64,000 bases of DNA from Natronomonas salina (lineage in GTDB: Archaea; Halobacteriota; Halobacteria; Halobacteriales; Haloarculaceae). Shown in pieces: positions 15,041-22,703 of the stretch. The position numbers were made by a program, and so were the translations under genes. Location: the NCBI RefSeq assembly GCF_013391105.1, contig NZ_CP058335.1, forward strand, positions 3,038,001-3,102,000, written 5' to 3'. Each line of letters opens with the position of its first letter. The first letter of the stretch is position 1. The notes under the pieces were generated by a model. That model was not told the origin of the DNA. It searched no databases and worked only from the letters and a program-made list of their open reading frames with translations.

Positions 15041-16582
15041 TCACTCCCCGGTCGGCGCGGGGAACGCGGGGGCGTCGACGAACTGCGGGAGGCCCCGGGT
15101 GCCCGGCTGGCACTCCTCGCCGTCGCAGTCGACGACGACGCCCAATCGCTTGTTCAGCAGCCGCACGTCGTTCTCGGCGAAGGCGGTCGTCCCGTTGTCC
15201 TGGTAGCGGACGCGCGGGTCGACCGCGTACTCCTTCTCGCCGTCGTGGAGCGCGAGCTCCTGGTCGACGTCGCCGAACTGCGAGGTCCCGAGCACGCCGG
15301 TCATCCCGGAGACGCCGGGACCGTGTTCGTTCGAGTCGTTCAGCGTCGCCTCGTAGTAGATCAGCACGACGCCGCCGCCCTCGTACTGGCCGCTGCGAGC
15401 GACGCTCACGTCGCCGGCCGGCTCGACGCCGTCATCGGCGGGGTTGTACGACGGATCGTTCGGGTCCTGGACATCGCACTGGTTCGGGGCGGCGCCCTCG
15501 ACGATGCCGGCAGCGGCGCCCGGCGTCACGACGCTGGTCGGCAGCCCCGGCGGCTGGGCTTCCTGTGGCAGGTCGCTGACCCACGGCACCTGCTCGTAGG
15601 GCACGTTCTCGTTGACCTGCTCGGGGACGTCGGTGCAGACCTCCTGCGGGAACGGTCCCTCGGTCTCCTCGCTGCTCTCGTCCTCCGCGGTCGGCGCTGG
15701 GATCGCGGGGTAGTCGGCGAACTGCGGGAGGCCCCGGGTGCCCAGCTGGCACTCCTCACCGTCGCAGTCGACGACGACGCCCAGGCGCTTGTTCAGCAGC
15801 CGGACGTCGTTCTCGGCGAAGGCGGTCGTGGCGTTCTCCTGGTAGCGGACGCGCGGGTCGACCGCGTACTCCTTCTCGCCGTCGTGGATGGCCAGTTCGG
15901 TGTCGGCGTCACCGAACTGCGAGGTCGCGAGACCGCCGACCATCCCGGAGACGCCGGGGCCGTGCTCGTCGGACTCGTTCAGCGTCGCGTCGAAGTAGAC
16001 CAGCGCGACGCCGCCGTCCTGGTACTGACCGGAGCGGGCGACGTCGTAGTCGACCGCGGGATTCACCTCTTCCTCGGTCGGGTCGTAGGAGGGGTCGTTC
16101 GGGTCCTGGACGTCACACTGGTTGGGGGCGGCGCCCTCGACGATGCCGGCAACGGCGCCGGGCGTCACGACGCTGGTGGGAACGCCCGGCGGTTGGGCTT
16201 CCTGTGGCAGGTCGCTGACCCACGGCACCTGCTCGTAGGGCACGTTCTCGTTGACCTGCTCGGGGACGTCGGTGCAGACCTCCTCCGGGACCGGTTCGTC
16301 GTCGCTGCTCTCCTCGGGGTTCAGTTCTGGGGTATCGTCCGCCTCCGGCGCTTCGACGCCGGGGTCGGTCGTCTCGTTCGCGTCCACGTCTCCCTCGACA
16401 TCGAGGCCGTCCTCGCCGGCAGACACGGAGACGTCGTCGCCGACGTCGACATCGACGCCGTCGCCGTCGAAGGAGACGCCAGTGCCATCGGCCGCCGCGA
16501 CCGGGGCCGCGGTGAACCCGATCACGAGCACCGTCGCGATCAGACACGACACCGTCGCGTTCGCTATACTATTGGTACCCAT
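15041..16582 (-). CDS. Secreted protein with two near-identical tandem domains
   Basis: 513 residues. A Sec-type signal peptide (hydrophobic core ~12-27, AAPVAAA) precedes an acidic linker rich in Asp, Val and Gly (32-100). Two ~200-residue units follow (about 101-300 and 314-513), nearly identical over long blocks such as EVCTDVPEQVNENVPYEQ and YAVDPRVRY, each with four Cys (CTD, NQCD, DCDGEECQ). The C-terminus is short and polar with no anchor, so the protein is probably released or cell-wall associated. Domain function unknown. The repeats are offset by exactly 639 nt (213 codons) in the DNA. A TATATAAA box lies at 16641-16648. Confidence 0.8.
   Translation of the reverse strand: MGTNSIANATVSCLIATVLVIGFTAAPVAAADGTGVSFDGDGVDVDVGDDVSVSAGEDGLDVEGDVDANETTDPGVEAPEADDTPELNPEESSDDEPVPEEVCTDVPEQVNENVPYEQVPWVSDLPQEAQPPGVPTSVVTPGAVAGIVEGAAPNQCDVQDPNDPSYDPTEEEVNPAVDYDVARSGQYQDGGVALVYFDATLNESDEHGPGVSGMVGGLATSQFGDADTELAIHDGEKEYAVDPRVRYQENATTAFAENDVRLLNKRLGVVVDCDGEECQLGTRGLPQFADYPAIPAPTAEDESSEETEGPFPQEVCTDVPEQVNENVPYEQVPWVSDLPQEAQPPGLPTSVVTPGAAAGIVEGAAPNQCDVQDPNDPSYNPADDGVEPAGDVSVARSGQYEGGGVVLIYYEATLNDSNEHGPGVSGMTGVLGTSQFGDVDQELALHDGEKEYAVDPRVRYQDNGTTAFAENDVRLLNKRLGVVVDCDGEECQPGTRGLPQFVDAPAFPAPTGE
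15051..16284. repeat. Intragenic tandem duplication, 639-nt period
   Basis: Copies lie at about 15051-15645 and 15690-16284; landmarks such as cggtgcagacctcct (15631 and 16270) and gtcggcg (15051 and 15690) recur at a 639-nt offset. Long stretches are identical even at third positions, indicating a recent duplication or ongoing gene conversion. Confidence 0.85.
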
Positions 16583-16656
16583 CTCTAGACAAACGATATC
16601 TACTTGGATGCATCACAGTTGTGGCCGGTATGTCGGGGCATTTATATAGGGTCGTG

Positions 16657-16707
16657 TCCCGAAACCGGGGAATCGACTCCGAGCGTGCTCGGAGGACGGT
16701 TTCGGGA
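16657..16707. repeat. Nested perfect inverted repeats (cruciform or structured RNA)
   Basis: An outer 11-bp repeat TCCCGAAACCG (16657-16667) pairs with CGGTTTCGGGA (16697-16707). Inside it an 8-bp repeat CTCCGAGC (16677-16684) pairs with GCTCGGAG (16687-16694) across a 2-nt loop. It lies ~75 nt upstream of the divergent secreted-protein gene and ~130 nt upstream of tRNA-Val, next to a TTTATATA box at 16641-16648. Confidence 0.75.
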
Positions 16708-16837
16708 ATCCTGGGCCGGCAGGTGGCCGTCTGTATCGGGGGAGTCGTCGCCGTGGAACACGGTGCCGTGCGGGTGGTATTCCGAAAGCTTCAATTACGT
16801 CACCGGGTTACGGTGGAGTGCGGACGAACGCCAGCAC

Positions 16838-16912
16838 GGGTTCGTGGTCTAGGCTGGTTATGACACCTCCTTGACATGGAGGAGGCCGGCAGTTCAAATC
16901 TGCCCGAACCCA
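16838..16912 (+). tRNA. tRNA-Val (GAC)
   Basis: A 75-nt cloverleaf: acceptor GGGTTCG (16838-16844) with CGAACCC (16905-16911), discriminator A; anticodon stem CCTCC/GGAGG around loop TTGACAT with anticodon GAC at 16873-16875; T arm GGCAG/CTGCC. No intron and no encoded CCA. It borders an AT-richer stretch with tiny genes. Confidence 0.95.
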
Positions 16913-17014
16913 CTCCCTTATTGCGGTTCCACCTCGGATACGGCGGATAGACCACTTTCACTCCGCTTATCTCGGATTTACGGTCCGTCGTGTCTTGCAC
17001 GAAGGTATCCGACC

Positions 17015-17185
17015 ATGGACTGCCCAGAATGCGATACGTCTGCCGACAGGGAGAAGAGATGGCTGAATAGCCAGGAGTACACCGAGGTCCTGTCGTGCTC
17101 AGACTGCGGGTGGAAGATCGAGACGATGAGCACCCTCGTCAGCAGGGACAGGGAGAAACGGTGGATCGGCGAGGAAGTGCTCTGA
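17015..17185 (+). CDS. 56-residue zinc-ribbon microprotein
   Basis: Short protein with CPEC (residues 3-6) and CSDC (28-31) separated by a basic stretch, a classical four-cysteine zinc ribbon. It contains the word REKRW twice (residues ~13-17 and ~47-51), suggesting two similar strands or an internal repeat. ATG at 17015 is chosen because the first CPEC pair follows immediately. Codon use is less GC-biased than that of neighbours. Function unknown. Confidence 0.6.
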   Translation: MDCPECDTSADREKRWLNSQEYTEVLSCSDCGWKIETMSTLVSRDREKRWIGEEVL

Positions 17186-17201
17186 CGTCTCGACCGGTTC
17201 G

Positions 17202-17312
17202 TTACTCGTCGGGTTCCGGGACCAGGTCGTCATCGCCCCGCTGGTACGCTGGCTTCGCAAGGTATTCTCGAATCTGTTCCAGGTCCTCGTCGGTGATCCC
17301 GACCTGTGTCAT
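17202..17312 (-). CDS. 36-residue acidic orphan ORF
   Basis: A tiny frame from ATG 17312 encoding a helix-forming, acidic peptide that begins MTQVGITDEDLEQIREYL and ends DDLVPEPDE. The composition is strongly haloarchaeal and the GITDEDLEQIREYL portion looks like a real amphipathic helix, but the length is too short for certainty. It converges on the zinc-ribbon gene, 14 nt apart. No function can be given. The ~150 nt between it and the SDR gene hold no gene. Confidence 0.45.
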   Translation of the reverse strand: MTQVGITDEDLEQIREYLAKPAYQRGDDDLVPEPDE

Positions 17313-17464
17313 CGCGTCGACGTAGGTCGGTGAACCGGATGAGCGCCAACCCTGAGATGTCTGGGGTCCGCTATTTCGAACGCGAGCTACTCGAGGGAGA
17401 CGATTTCTGGATGCGTGTGCGATGCCTACCGAACGTCTGCAGAAGACCCGGAGACGCGACGTCC

Positions 17465-18391
17465 TTACGCCTCGACGTCGACGTCGGCCAGCGGCTTCCC
17501 GATGTCGAGCAGTTCGGCGCTCCGCTCCCAGAGCTCCCGCTGGGCCTCGACGTCCATCGCGTCCGAGGCGGGACGGCGCTCCCGGCACCGCGAGAAGTAC
17601 TTCCCGGTGACGCCGGAGACCTCCTCGGAGGCGGCGAGGTAGACGACGGTCGCGGCGCCGTCCTCGACGGAGTCGGTCATCGGGAACTCCCCGGCGAGTC
17701 GGCCGACGAACGGCGCCGGCTCCGGGAGCGCCCGCGAGAACTCGCTGCCGGGGATGATGCCGGGGTGCAGCGAGTTCGAGGTGACGTTCCGGCCACTGGC
17801 GACGAGCCGCCGGGCCAGTTCGTTCGAGAAGCGGAGGTTCGCGAGCTTCGAGCGGCAGTAGGCGGCCCAGTCGGAGAGCCCCGACACCGCGGCGAGGTCG
17901 TCCAGGTCCAGCGTCGCGATCCGGTGGCCGATGGAGGACGTCGTGACGACCCTGGCGCCGGACCCGAGTGCGGGCAGCAGCTCCGCGGTCAGCTGGTACG
18001 GCGAGAGGTGGTTGATGTGGAACGTCTTCTCGACGCCGAGGTCGGTCGTCTCGCCCGGGTCGAACAGCCCGCCAGCGTTGTTGCAGAGGACGTCCAGTTC
18101 GTCGACGGACTCCGTGACCGTCTCGGCGAGGTGGGAGACCTCGTCGACGTCCGCGAAGTCGGCGGAGACGAACTGCGCGTCCGCGCCGATCGACTCCAGT
18201 TCCTCGACGGTCGCCTCGCCCTTGTCGTGCTTCCGGCCGTGGACGATGACGTCCGCGCCGAGCCGGCCCAGCGCCAGCGCCGCCGACCGCCCGACGCCGC
18301 TGGTCGAGCCGGTCACCAGCACCGTCTTGCCGGTCATGTCGACGTCCTCGACGTCGGCCTTCTCCTCCGGGTCGCGTTCGATGCCGAGCAT
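17465..18391 (-). CDS. SDR-family NAD(P)-dependent oxidoreductase
   Basis: 308 residues with a Rossmann fold. Cofactor motif TGSTSGVG (27-34), NNAG (104-107), catalytic Ser near 152, Tyr178 and Lys182 (YCRSK) are all present, so it is expected to be active. The FHINHLSPYQLT block resembles retinol-dehydrogenase/protochlorophyllide-reductase-like SDRs. HGRK after the second strand has a basic residue, favouring NADP(H). The substrate cannot be inferred. A shorter start MTGKT at residue 19 is possible. Confidence 0.9.
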   Translation of the reverse strand: MLGIERDPEEKADVEDVDMTGKTVLVTGSTSGVGRSAALALGRLGADVIVHGRKHDKGEATVEELESIGADAQFVSADFADVDEVSHLAETVTESVDELDVLCNNAGGLFDPGETTDLGVEKTFHINHLSPYQLTAELLPALGSGARVVTTSSIGHRIATLDLDDLAAVSGLSDWAAYCRSKLANLRFSNELARRLVASGRNVTSNSLHPGIIPGSEFSRALPEPAPFVGRLAGEFPMTDSVEDGAATVVYLAASEEVSGVTGKYFSRCRERRPASDAMDVEAQRELWERSAELLDIGKPLADVDVEA

Positions 18392-18510
18392 GTTTATTTC
18401 GGGTTCGAATGGACGTCGTATTGATAGTTGCGCATCGCTGCGCGAGAAACGGCGGTCTCCGGGCGGACCTCGCCGAGAAAAGTATCGCCGTTCGTCAGGG
18501 ACCGTCCCAG

Positions 18511-19092
18511 CTACAGCGCCTGCAGTTCGCCGATCGGGAGCCCCTCGACGGGATCGACCGGGAGGTCGCCGTCGGGGAGATCGTCACCCGGCAGGTCTTC
18601 GCTCGGCAGTTCGTTGCCTGGGAGTTCGGGAACCTCTTCACCCGGCACCCCGTCGCCCGGCAGGTCATCGCCCGGGTTGTCGGGAATCGGGTTCGCTCCA
18701 CCACCCGGTGCGACGTAGTCACAGGCCTCCTGAGGGTTCTGCGCCGATTCGGGGCTGACATCGCAGGAGACGCTCCCGTTGATCGTCTCCCCGGCGACCC
18801 CGCCCGCACCCGCAGCGGAGACGTTCAGGGTCTGCTCCGCCGCGTCGCCGCTGACGGCGCCGCTCCCCTCTGCGCTGCCCGGTCCGCCGTCGACGGCGAC
18901 GGCACCGCTACCACTGCCGCCGCTGTCGCTGGTTTCGCTATCGAGCTCTACGTCCACCACCGCGTCGCTATCCTCCTCGGCTACTCCGACCGGACCGAGG
19001 CCGACCGCGGCGGCCGATCCGGCGAACATCGCGACGACGCCGAGCGCCGCCGCCAGCGTCACGACCGTCCGCACCGTGATTCGTGCTGTCAT
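18511..19092 (-). CDS. Secreted low-complexity protein with LPGD-type repeats
   Basis: 193 residues. An N-terminal signal peptide (hydrophobic ~9-28, AGSAAA) is followed by a Ser/Gly/Ala-rich acidic segment (40-100), a short part with two Cys (SCDV, EACDY), and a C-terminal run (~138-185) of degenerate five- to six-residue repeats such as DDLPGD, EEVPELPG, NELPSED and GDLPVD. No membrane anchor at the end. It is probably an extracellular or wall-associated protein. A perfect AACTAA/TTAGTT repeat at 19098-19116 lies directly upstream of the ATG. It shares cell-surface character with the 15041-16582 protein but not sequence. Confidence 0.7.
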   Translation of the reverse strand: MTARITVRTVVTLAAALGVVAMFAGSAAAVGLGPVGVAEEDSDAVVDVELDSETSDSGGSGSGAVAVDGGPGSAEGSGAVSGDAAEQTLNVSAAGAGGVAGETINGSVSCDVSPESAQNPQEACDYVAPGGGANPIPDNPGDDLPGDGVPGEEVPELPGNELPSEDLPGDDLPDGDLPVDPVEGLPIGELQAL

Positions 19093-19097
19093 GCTAC

Positions 19098-19116
19098 AAC
19101 TAACTCACAATTAGTT
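19098..19116. promoter_or_regulatory. Inverted repeat AACTAA-(7)-TTAGTT upstream of a secreted-protein gene
   Basis: A perfect 6-bp inverted repeat with a 7-nt spacer, ending 6 nt before the ATG at 19092 and followed upstream by TTAAAT-like AT-rich sequence. It may be an operator overlapping the transcription start. Confidence 0.4.
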
Positions 19117-19204
19117 AAATGCAAAGCGGTTACTCGGAGTATAGACGGCTCTTTAAAAGAGTAGCTGGTGGCCGCGAGATGTATTCGTACTAAGCGAAGA
19201 AGGG

Positions 19205-19510
19205 CTATTCCCGGAACTCCTCGAGCGCCTCGGCGGTGCCGACCACCATCGACGGCACGACGAACATGAAGACGTGCTCCTCCAGGGGGATTCCGGCGAT
19301 CTCGATCCCGGTCCGCAGCGGGATGTCGAAGACGCCCACCGCGAGGGTGTACCGGTCCCACGCGTACGCGAAGGGGTACAGGACGAGGCTGACGCGGAGG
19401 GCCTTCCGCACGGAGTTCGTCCGCCGGAGCAGCGCCAGCGCGACGCCGCCCCAGAGCAGTTCGGTGACCAGGTAGGTGTATCGCCCGAAGACGCTGATGT
19501 CAGGCCGCAT
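19205..19510 (-). CDS. Lycopene-cyclase-domain membrane protein (single half-domain)
   Basis: 101 residues with three hydrophobic helices. The segment DRYTLAVGVFDIP followed by GIEIAGIPLEEHVFMF carries the PLEE signature of heterodimeric carotenoid cyclases (CrtYc/CrtYd, and the bacterioruberin-pathway CrtY repeats). Only one such unit is present, about half a full cyclase, so it may pair with itself or another subunit, or have another role. A TTTATG box near 19533-19538 is ~25 nt upstream of the ATG at 19510, which supports this start over a longer in-frame one. Confidence 0.75.
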   Translation of the reverse strand: MRPDISVFGRYTYLVTELLWGGVALALLRRTNSVRKALRVSLVLYPFAYAWDRYTLAVGVFDIPLRTGIEIAGIPLEEHVFMFVVPSMVVGTAEALEEFRE

Positions 19511-19592
19511 ATCGGAGCGTCGGCCGCGACACATAAAGTTTGGGCGGGGAGTACTTTGAAGAGTCCGCGCGGCGAACTTCCCGGGGTGAGAG

Positions 19593-20738
19593 ATGAATAT
19601 CGCTGATATCGCCACCCCGGAGTACATCCAGGTGGACGTCGACGAGCGGCTCGGCAAGGTCCGATCACACTTCGATCAGGAGAACCCGAAGGGTATCATC
19701 GTCACCGACGACGGCGAGTACGAGGGCATCATCACGGAGCGACAGCTCCTCCAGTCGCAGATCGACGACGACGCCAAGGTCCAGGTGATCGTCCGAAACA
19801 ACGTCCCCCGAGTCGGCCGGACCGACGACGTCCGGGACGTCGCCCGGATGCTCGTCGAGGGCAACACCAAGGTCGCCCCCGTCTTCGAGAACGGCGAGCT
19901 CTGGGGCATCGTCACGGAGGACGCCATTCTCGAGGCCGTCTTCGAGAACCTCGACGTCCTGACCGTCGAGCAGATCTACACGGAGGAGGTCGTCACCCTC
20001 AACGAGGACGACCACCTCGGGAAGGCCATCAACTTCCTCCGCGAGCACGGCATCTCGCGGCTGCCGGTCCTCGACGACGCCGGCAACCTGACCGGGATGG
20101 TGACGACCCACGACATCGCCGACTTCGCCATCCGTTCGATGGAGCGCCAGCACAAGGGCGACCGCTCCGGCGACCTCGACCGGATGCTCGACCTGCCGGT
20201 GTACGACCTGATGAACAGTCCGGTCGAGACCGTCCCGAGCAACGCCAGCGTCCTCGACGCCGTCGAGACGATGTTCGAACACGACTACGCCGGGCTCGTC
20301 GTCACGCCGCCGGCCGAGGAGGACGTCATCGCCGGCATCCTCACGAAGACGGACATCCTCCGGGCGCTCACCTACACCGAGGAGGAGAGCATGGACGTCC
20401 AGATCACGAACGTCAACCTGCTGGACACCATCTCCCGGGAGGACATCCGCGCGGCCATCACCGAGGTCTCCGACAAGTACCGGGACATGCAGGTCCAGCA
20501 CGCCCACGTCCGCTTCCACGAGCACAAGGAGAAGCTCCGCGGCACCCCGCTCGTGCAGTGCCAGATCCGGATGCGGACCAACCGCGGCCAGGTCGCCGGC
20601 ACCGGCGAGGGCTACGGCGCCGAGACCGCCTTCCACGTCGCCGTCGACAAGCTCGAGCGCAACGTCCTCGAGCTGAAGGGCACCCGCGCCGACGAGGAGT
20701 ACGAGGGCCAGGTCCTCAGGAAGCTCGGCGAGCTCTGA
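19593..20738 (+). CDS. Four-CBS protein fused to an HPF/S30AE-like ribosome-binding domain
   Basis: 381 residues. Two CBS pairs occupy about residues 1-125 and 126-265 (MNIADIATPEYIQV, IYTEEVVTLNEDDHLG, LMNSPVETVPSNASVLDAV). The C-terminal ~110 residues (VQITNVNLLDTISREDIRAAI ... TAFHVAVDKLERNVLELK) look like the hibernation-promoting factor fold: a beta-alpha-beta start, HVRFHEHKEK strand and a terminal AVDKLERNV helix. This suggests a ribosome-associated factor gated by adenosyl nucleotides. A GGTGAG-like Shine-Dalgarno lies just before the ATG. The fusion assignment rests on motif reading, not on a search. Confidence 0.8.
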   Translation: MNIADIATPEYIQVDVDERLGKVRSHFDQENPKGIIVTDDGEYEGIITERQLLQSQIDDDAKVQVIVRNNVPRVGRTDDVRDVARMLVEGNTKVAPVFENGELWGIVTEDAILEAVFENLDVLTVEQIYTEEVVTLNEDDHLGKAINFLREHGISRLPVLDDAGNLTGMVTTHDIADFAIRSMERQHKGDRSGDLDRMLDLPVYDLMNSPVETVPSNASVLDAVETMFEHDYAGLVVTPPAEEDVIAGILTKTDILRALTYTEEESMDVQITNVNLLDTISREDIRAAITEVSDKYRDMQVQHAHVRFHEHKEKLRGTPLVQCQIRMRTNRGQVAGTGEGYGAETAFHVAVDKLERNVLELKGTRADEEYEGQVLRKLGEL

Positions 20739-20811
20739 GGAGGCCCACGTTCTCGCGTCCCGTTCTCGCACCGATCGATTCGATACGTCCCGTCCATTTC
20801 CGGACACGGAG

Positions 20812-21468
20812 TCACCGGTTCATGAGTCCCAGGTCCTGTATCGACGGGAGGTGCCAGTCGTACGTGACCGCGACCAGCCGCGTTCCGACGGTGACGCCGG
20901 CACAGATCCCGGCCGCAGTTCCCCCGGCCGCGCCGAGTACCCCCGCGACGAGGTACGCGACCGCACCCAGGACGGCGCAGCTCGCGTAGAAGTCCTCGAA
21001 GAGGATGAACGGGGCGCGATCGAGCAGGATGTCCGCCAGCGCGCCGCCGCCCACGGCGTTGATCGTCGCGATGGCGACGACGCCGAACGCCGAGACGTCC
21101 GCTCCGGAGGCGACGATCGCACCGGTCGCCGTGAAGGCCGCGAGCCCGATGGCGTCCGCGACGAGCGAGATCGGATGCGTGTCGGGTTGCGGCAGGACGA
21201 CGCTCAAGGAGATGGCCAGGCCGACCCCGAGGAGCCCCAGACTGATCTCGATCGGCGACTGCAGCGCCAGCGGGGTCCGCGTCACGAGGAGGTCCCGCGT
21301 CGCACCGCCCGCAAACGCCATCGCGAGCCCGACGATGGTGATCCCGAGCAGGTCGAACTCCTCGCGGATCGCCTTCGACGACCCGACGAGCGCGAACGCG
21401 ACCAGCCCGATCGTGTTCATCACGGCGAACGGGTCGCCGAAGAGGACCGCGAAGAGATCCTGGCTCAC
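20812..21468 (-). CDS. TRIC/UPF0126 family cation-channel-like membrane protein
   Basis: 218 residues, seven hydrophobic helices, two internal repeats each with a glycine-rich motif: VGSSKAIRE ... FAGGATRDLL in the first half and AVGGGALADILLDR in the second. This is the hallmark of the UPF0126 proteins, prokaryotic relatives of trimeric intracellular cation channels. It probably conducts K+ or amino acids across the cytoplasmic membrane. The start is GTG at 21468. It is convergent with the CBS-HPF gene, ~73 nt apart. Confidence 0.88.
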   Translation of the reverse strand: MSQDLFAVLFGDPFAVMNTIGLVAFALVGSSKAIREEFDLLGITIVGLAMAFAGGATRDLLVTRTPLALQSPIEISLGLLGVGLAISLSVVLPQPDTHPISLVADAIGLAAFTATGAIVASGADVSAFGVVAIATINAVGGGALADILLDRAPFILFEDFYASCAVLGAVAYLVAGVLGAAGGTAAGICAGVTVGTRLVAVTYDWHLPSIQDLGLMNR

Positions 21469-21636
21469 TGCCCGTGCCTATGAGACCCGGTCTAATGAGT
21501 GCTACGCGTCGAGAAAAGAAGCCCTCCGAGCCCGCGTCGTCTCCGTCCAGCACTGGCTCCCCACGGTGACTCCTCCCTGACGAACCGGACGTGCGACCGA
21601 TTTGTACGTCTCGCGACCGAGTGGACAGGATCGACC

Positions 21637-22341
21637 CTAGACGCTCCCCTCTTCGACTTCCTCCAGCCCCTCGTCGGTGATGCGGAACCGGGCCGTCTCG
21701 CCGGCCGCCTTCGCGCGGTGCTTCTCCAGGGTCGCCCGGCGGTTGCCCGCGCGGAACCGCTCGAGCCGGACGACGGCGCCCGACCAGTGGGTGAGGGTGT
21801 GCCCGCCGAGCGGCCTGGGCCGCGAGGAGTCGGACTCGGGGTCGGAGTACACCTGGTTCGTGATGACGACGGCGAGGTCGTGCCGGCGGGCCAGCGACAG
21901 CAGGTGGGTCACCTGCTTGGCGACCTTCCGGAGCGTCTCGCCCTCGTCGGCGTCGTGCCGTTCGAGGCGGTAGAACCCCGTCGCGCTGTCGAGGACGATC
22001 AGGTCGACGCCCTCGGCGAGGTCCGCCGCGTCGCGGACGGCCTCCTCCTGTTCGCCGAAGTCCAGGGCATCCGTGATGATGACGCGGGAGGCGAGGTCCT
22101 CGACGTCGTCCTCGCCCACCTTCGCGCGGGCGAGTTGCTCGAAGCGGTCGATGGAGAGGCCCTCGGTGTCGATGTAGAGGACGCTGCCGCCCCCGGCCGC
22201 CACCTCGATGGCCGCCGACAGCGCCAGGTTCGTCTTCCCGGCCGCCGGCGGGCCGTACAGCTGGGTGACCGACGCCCGCTCGAAACCCCCGCCCAGCAGC
22301 TCGTCGACCGTCTCACACCCCGTCGAAATCGGCTCGCTCAC
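21637..22341 (-). CDS. radB: DNA repair and recombination protein RadB
   Basis: 234 residues, a RecA-fold recombinase paralogue lacking the N-terminal helix-hairpin-helix of RadA. Walker A GPPAAGKT (30-37), Walker B LIVLDSA, and the terminal basic VRLERFRAGNRRATLEKHR segment are visible; N-terminal ISTGCETVDELLGGGFE is typical of RadB. It assists RadA in homologous recombination. No intein. Upstream in the same direction are a small membrane protein and aIF5B. Confidence 0.93.
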   Translation of the reverse strand: MSEPISTGCETVDELLGGGFERASVTQLYGPPAAGKTNLALSAAIEVAAGGGSVLYIDTEGLSIDRFEQLARAKVGEDDVEDLASRVIITDALDFGEQEEAVRDAADLAEGVDLIVLDSATGFYRLERHDADEGETLRKVAKQVTHLLSLARRHDLAVVITNQVYSDPESDSSRPRPLGGHTLTHWSGAVVRLERFRAGNRRATLEKHRAKAAGETARFRITDEGLEEVEEGSV

Positions 22342-22390
22342 GGCTCTTCCTTCGCCCCGTTCCGTAAAAAACCCCGGCAGTCGCCCGCGC

Positions 22391-22573
22391 TCACTGCGGC
22401 GGGACCACGAACAGCGAGACGAGGACGAACAGCGCGGCCAGCACGCTGCCCAGGCCGACGCCGACCGCCAGCGGGATGGCCAGCAGCCACCCCGCCACCG
22501 CGCCGCCCGCGACCGACGCCGGCATCGCTGCGAGCAGTCCGTCGTATCGGGTCGGCGTCGTGTTCGTCGTCAC
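22391..22573 (-). CDS. Small two-helix membrane protein
   Basis: 60 residues with a short Thr-rich N-terminus and two Gly/Ala/Val-rich hydrophobic helices separated by a brief turn, ending FVVPPQ. It lies 49 nt upstream of radB on the same strand. Conserved small haloarchaeal proteins of this type occur beside radB, but I cannot name a family. Confidence 0.7.
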   Translation of the reverse strand: MTTNTTPTRYDGLLAAMPASVAGGAVAGWLLAIPLAVGVGLGSVLAALFVLVSLFVVPPQ

Positions 22574-22703
22574 GACTGGCCCTTCGAACTGGAGCTAATT
22601 AAATCTCATTACTGTCGCGGCGCCGTCGATGGTGGGGTCAGTCTCGGGTCGTCGCGAGGACTGTGGATCGGTCTGTGGCGTCGTTCGGACTCCGAAAAAC
22701 GCC

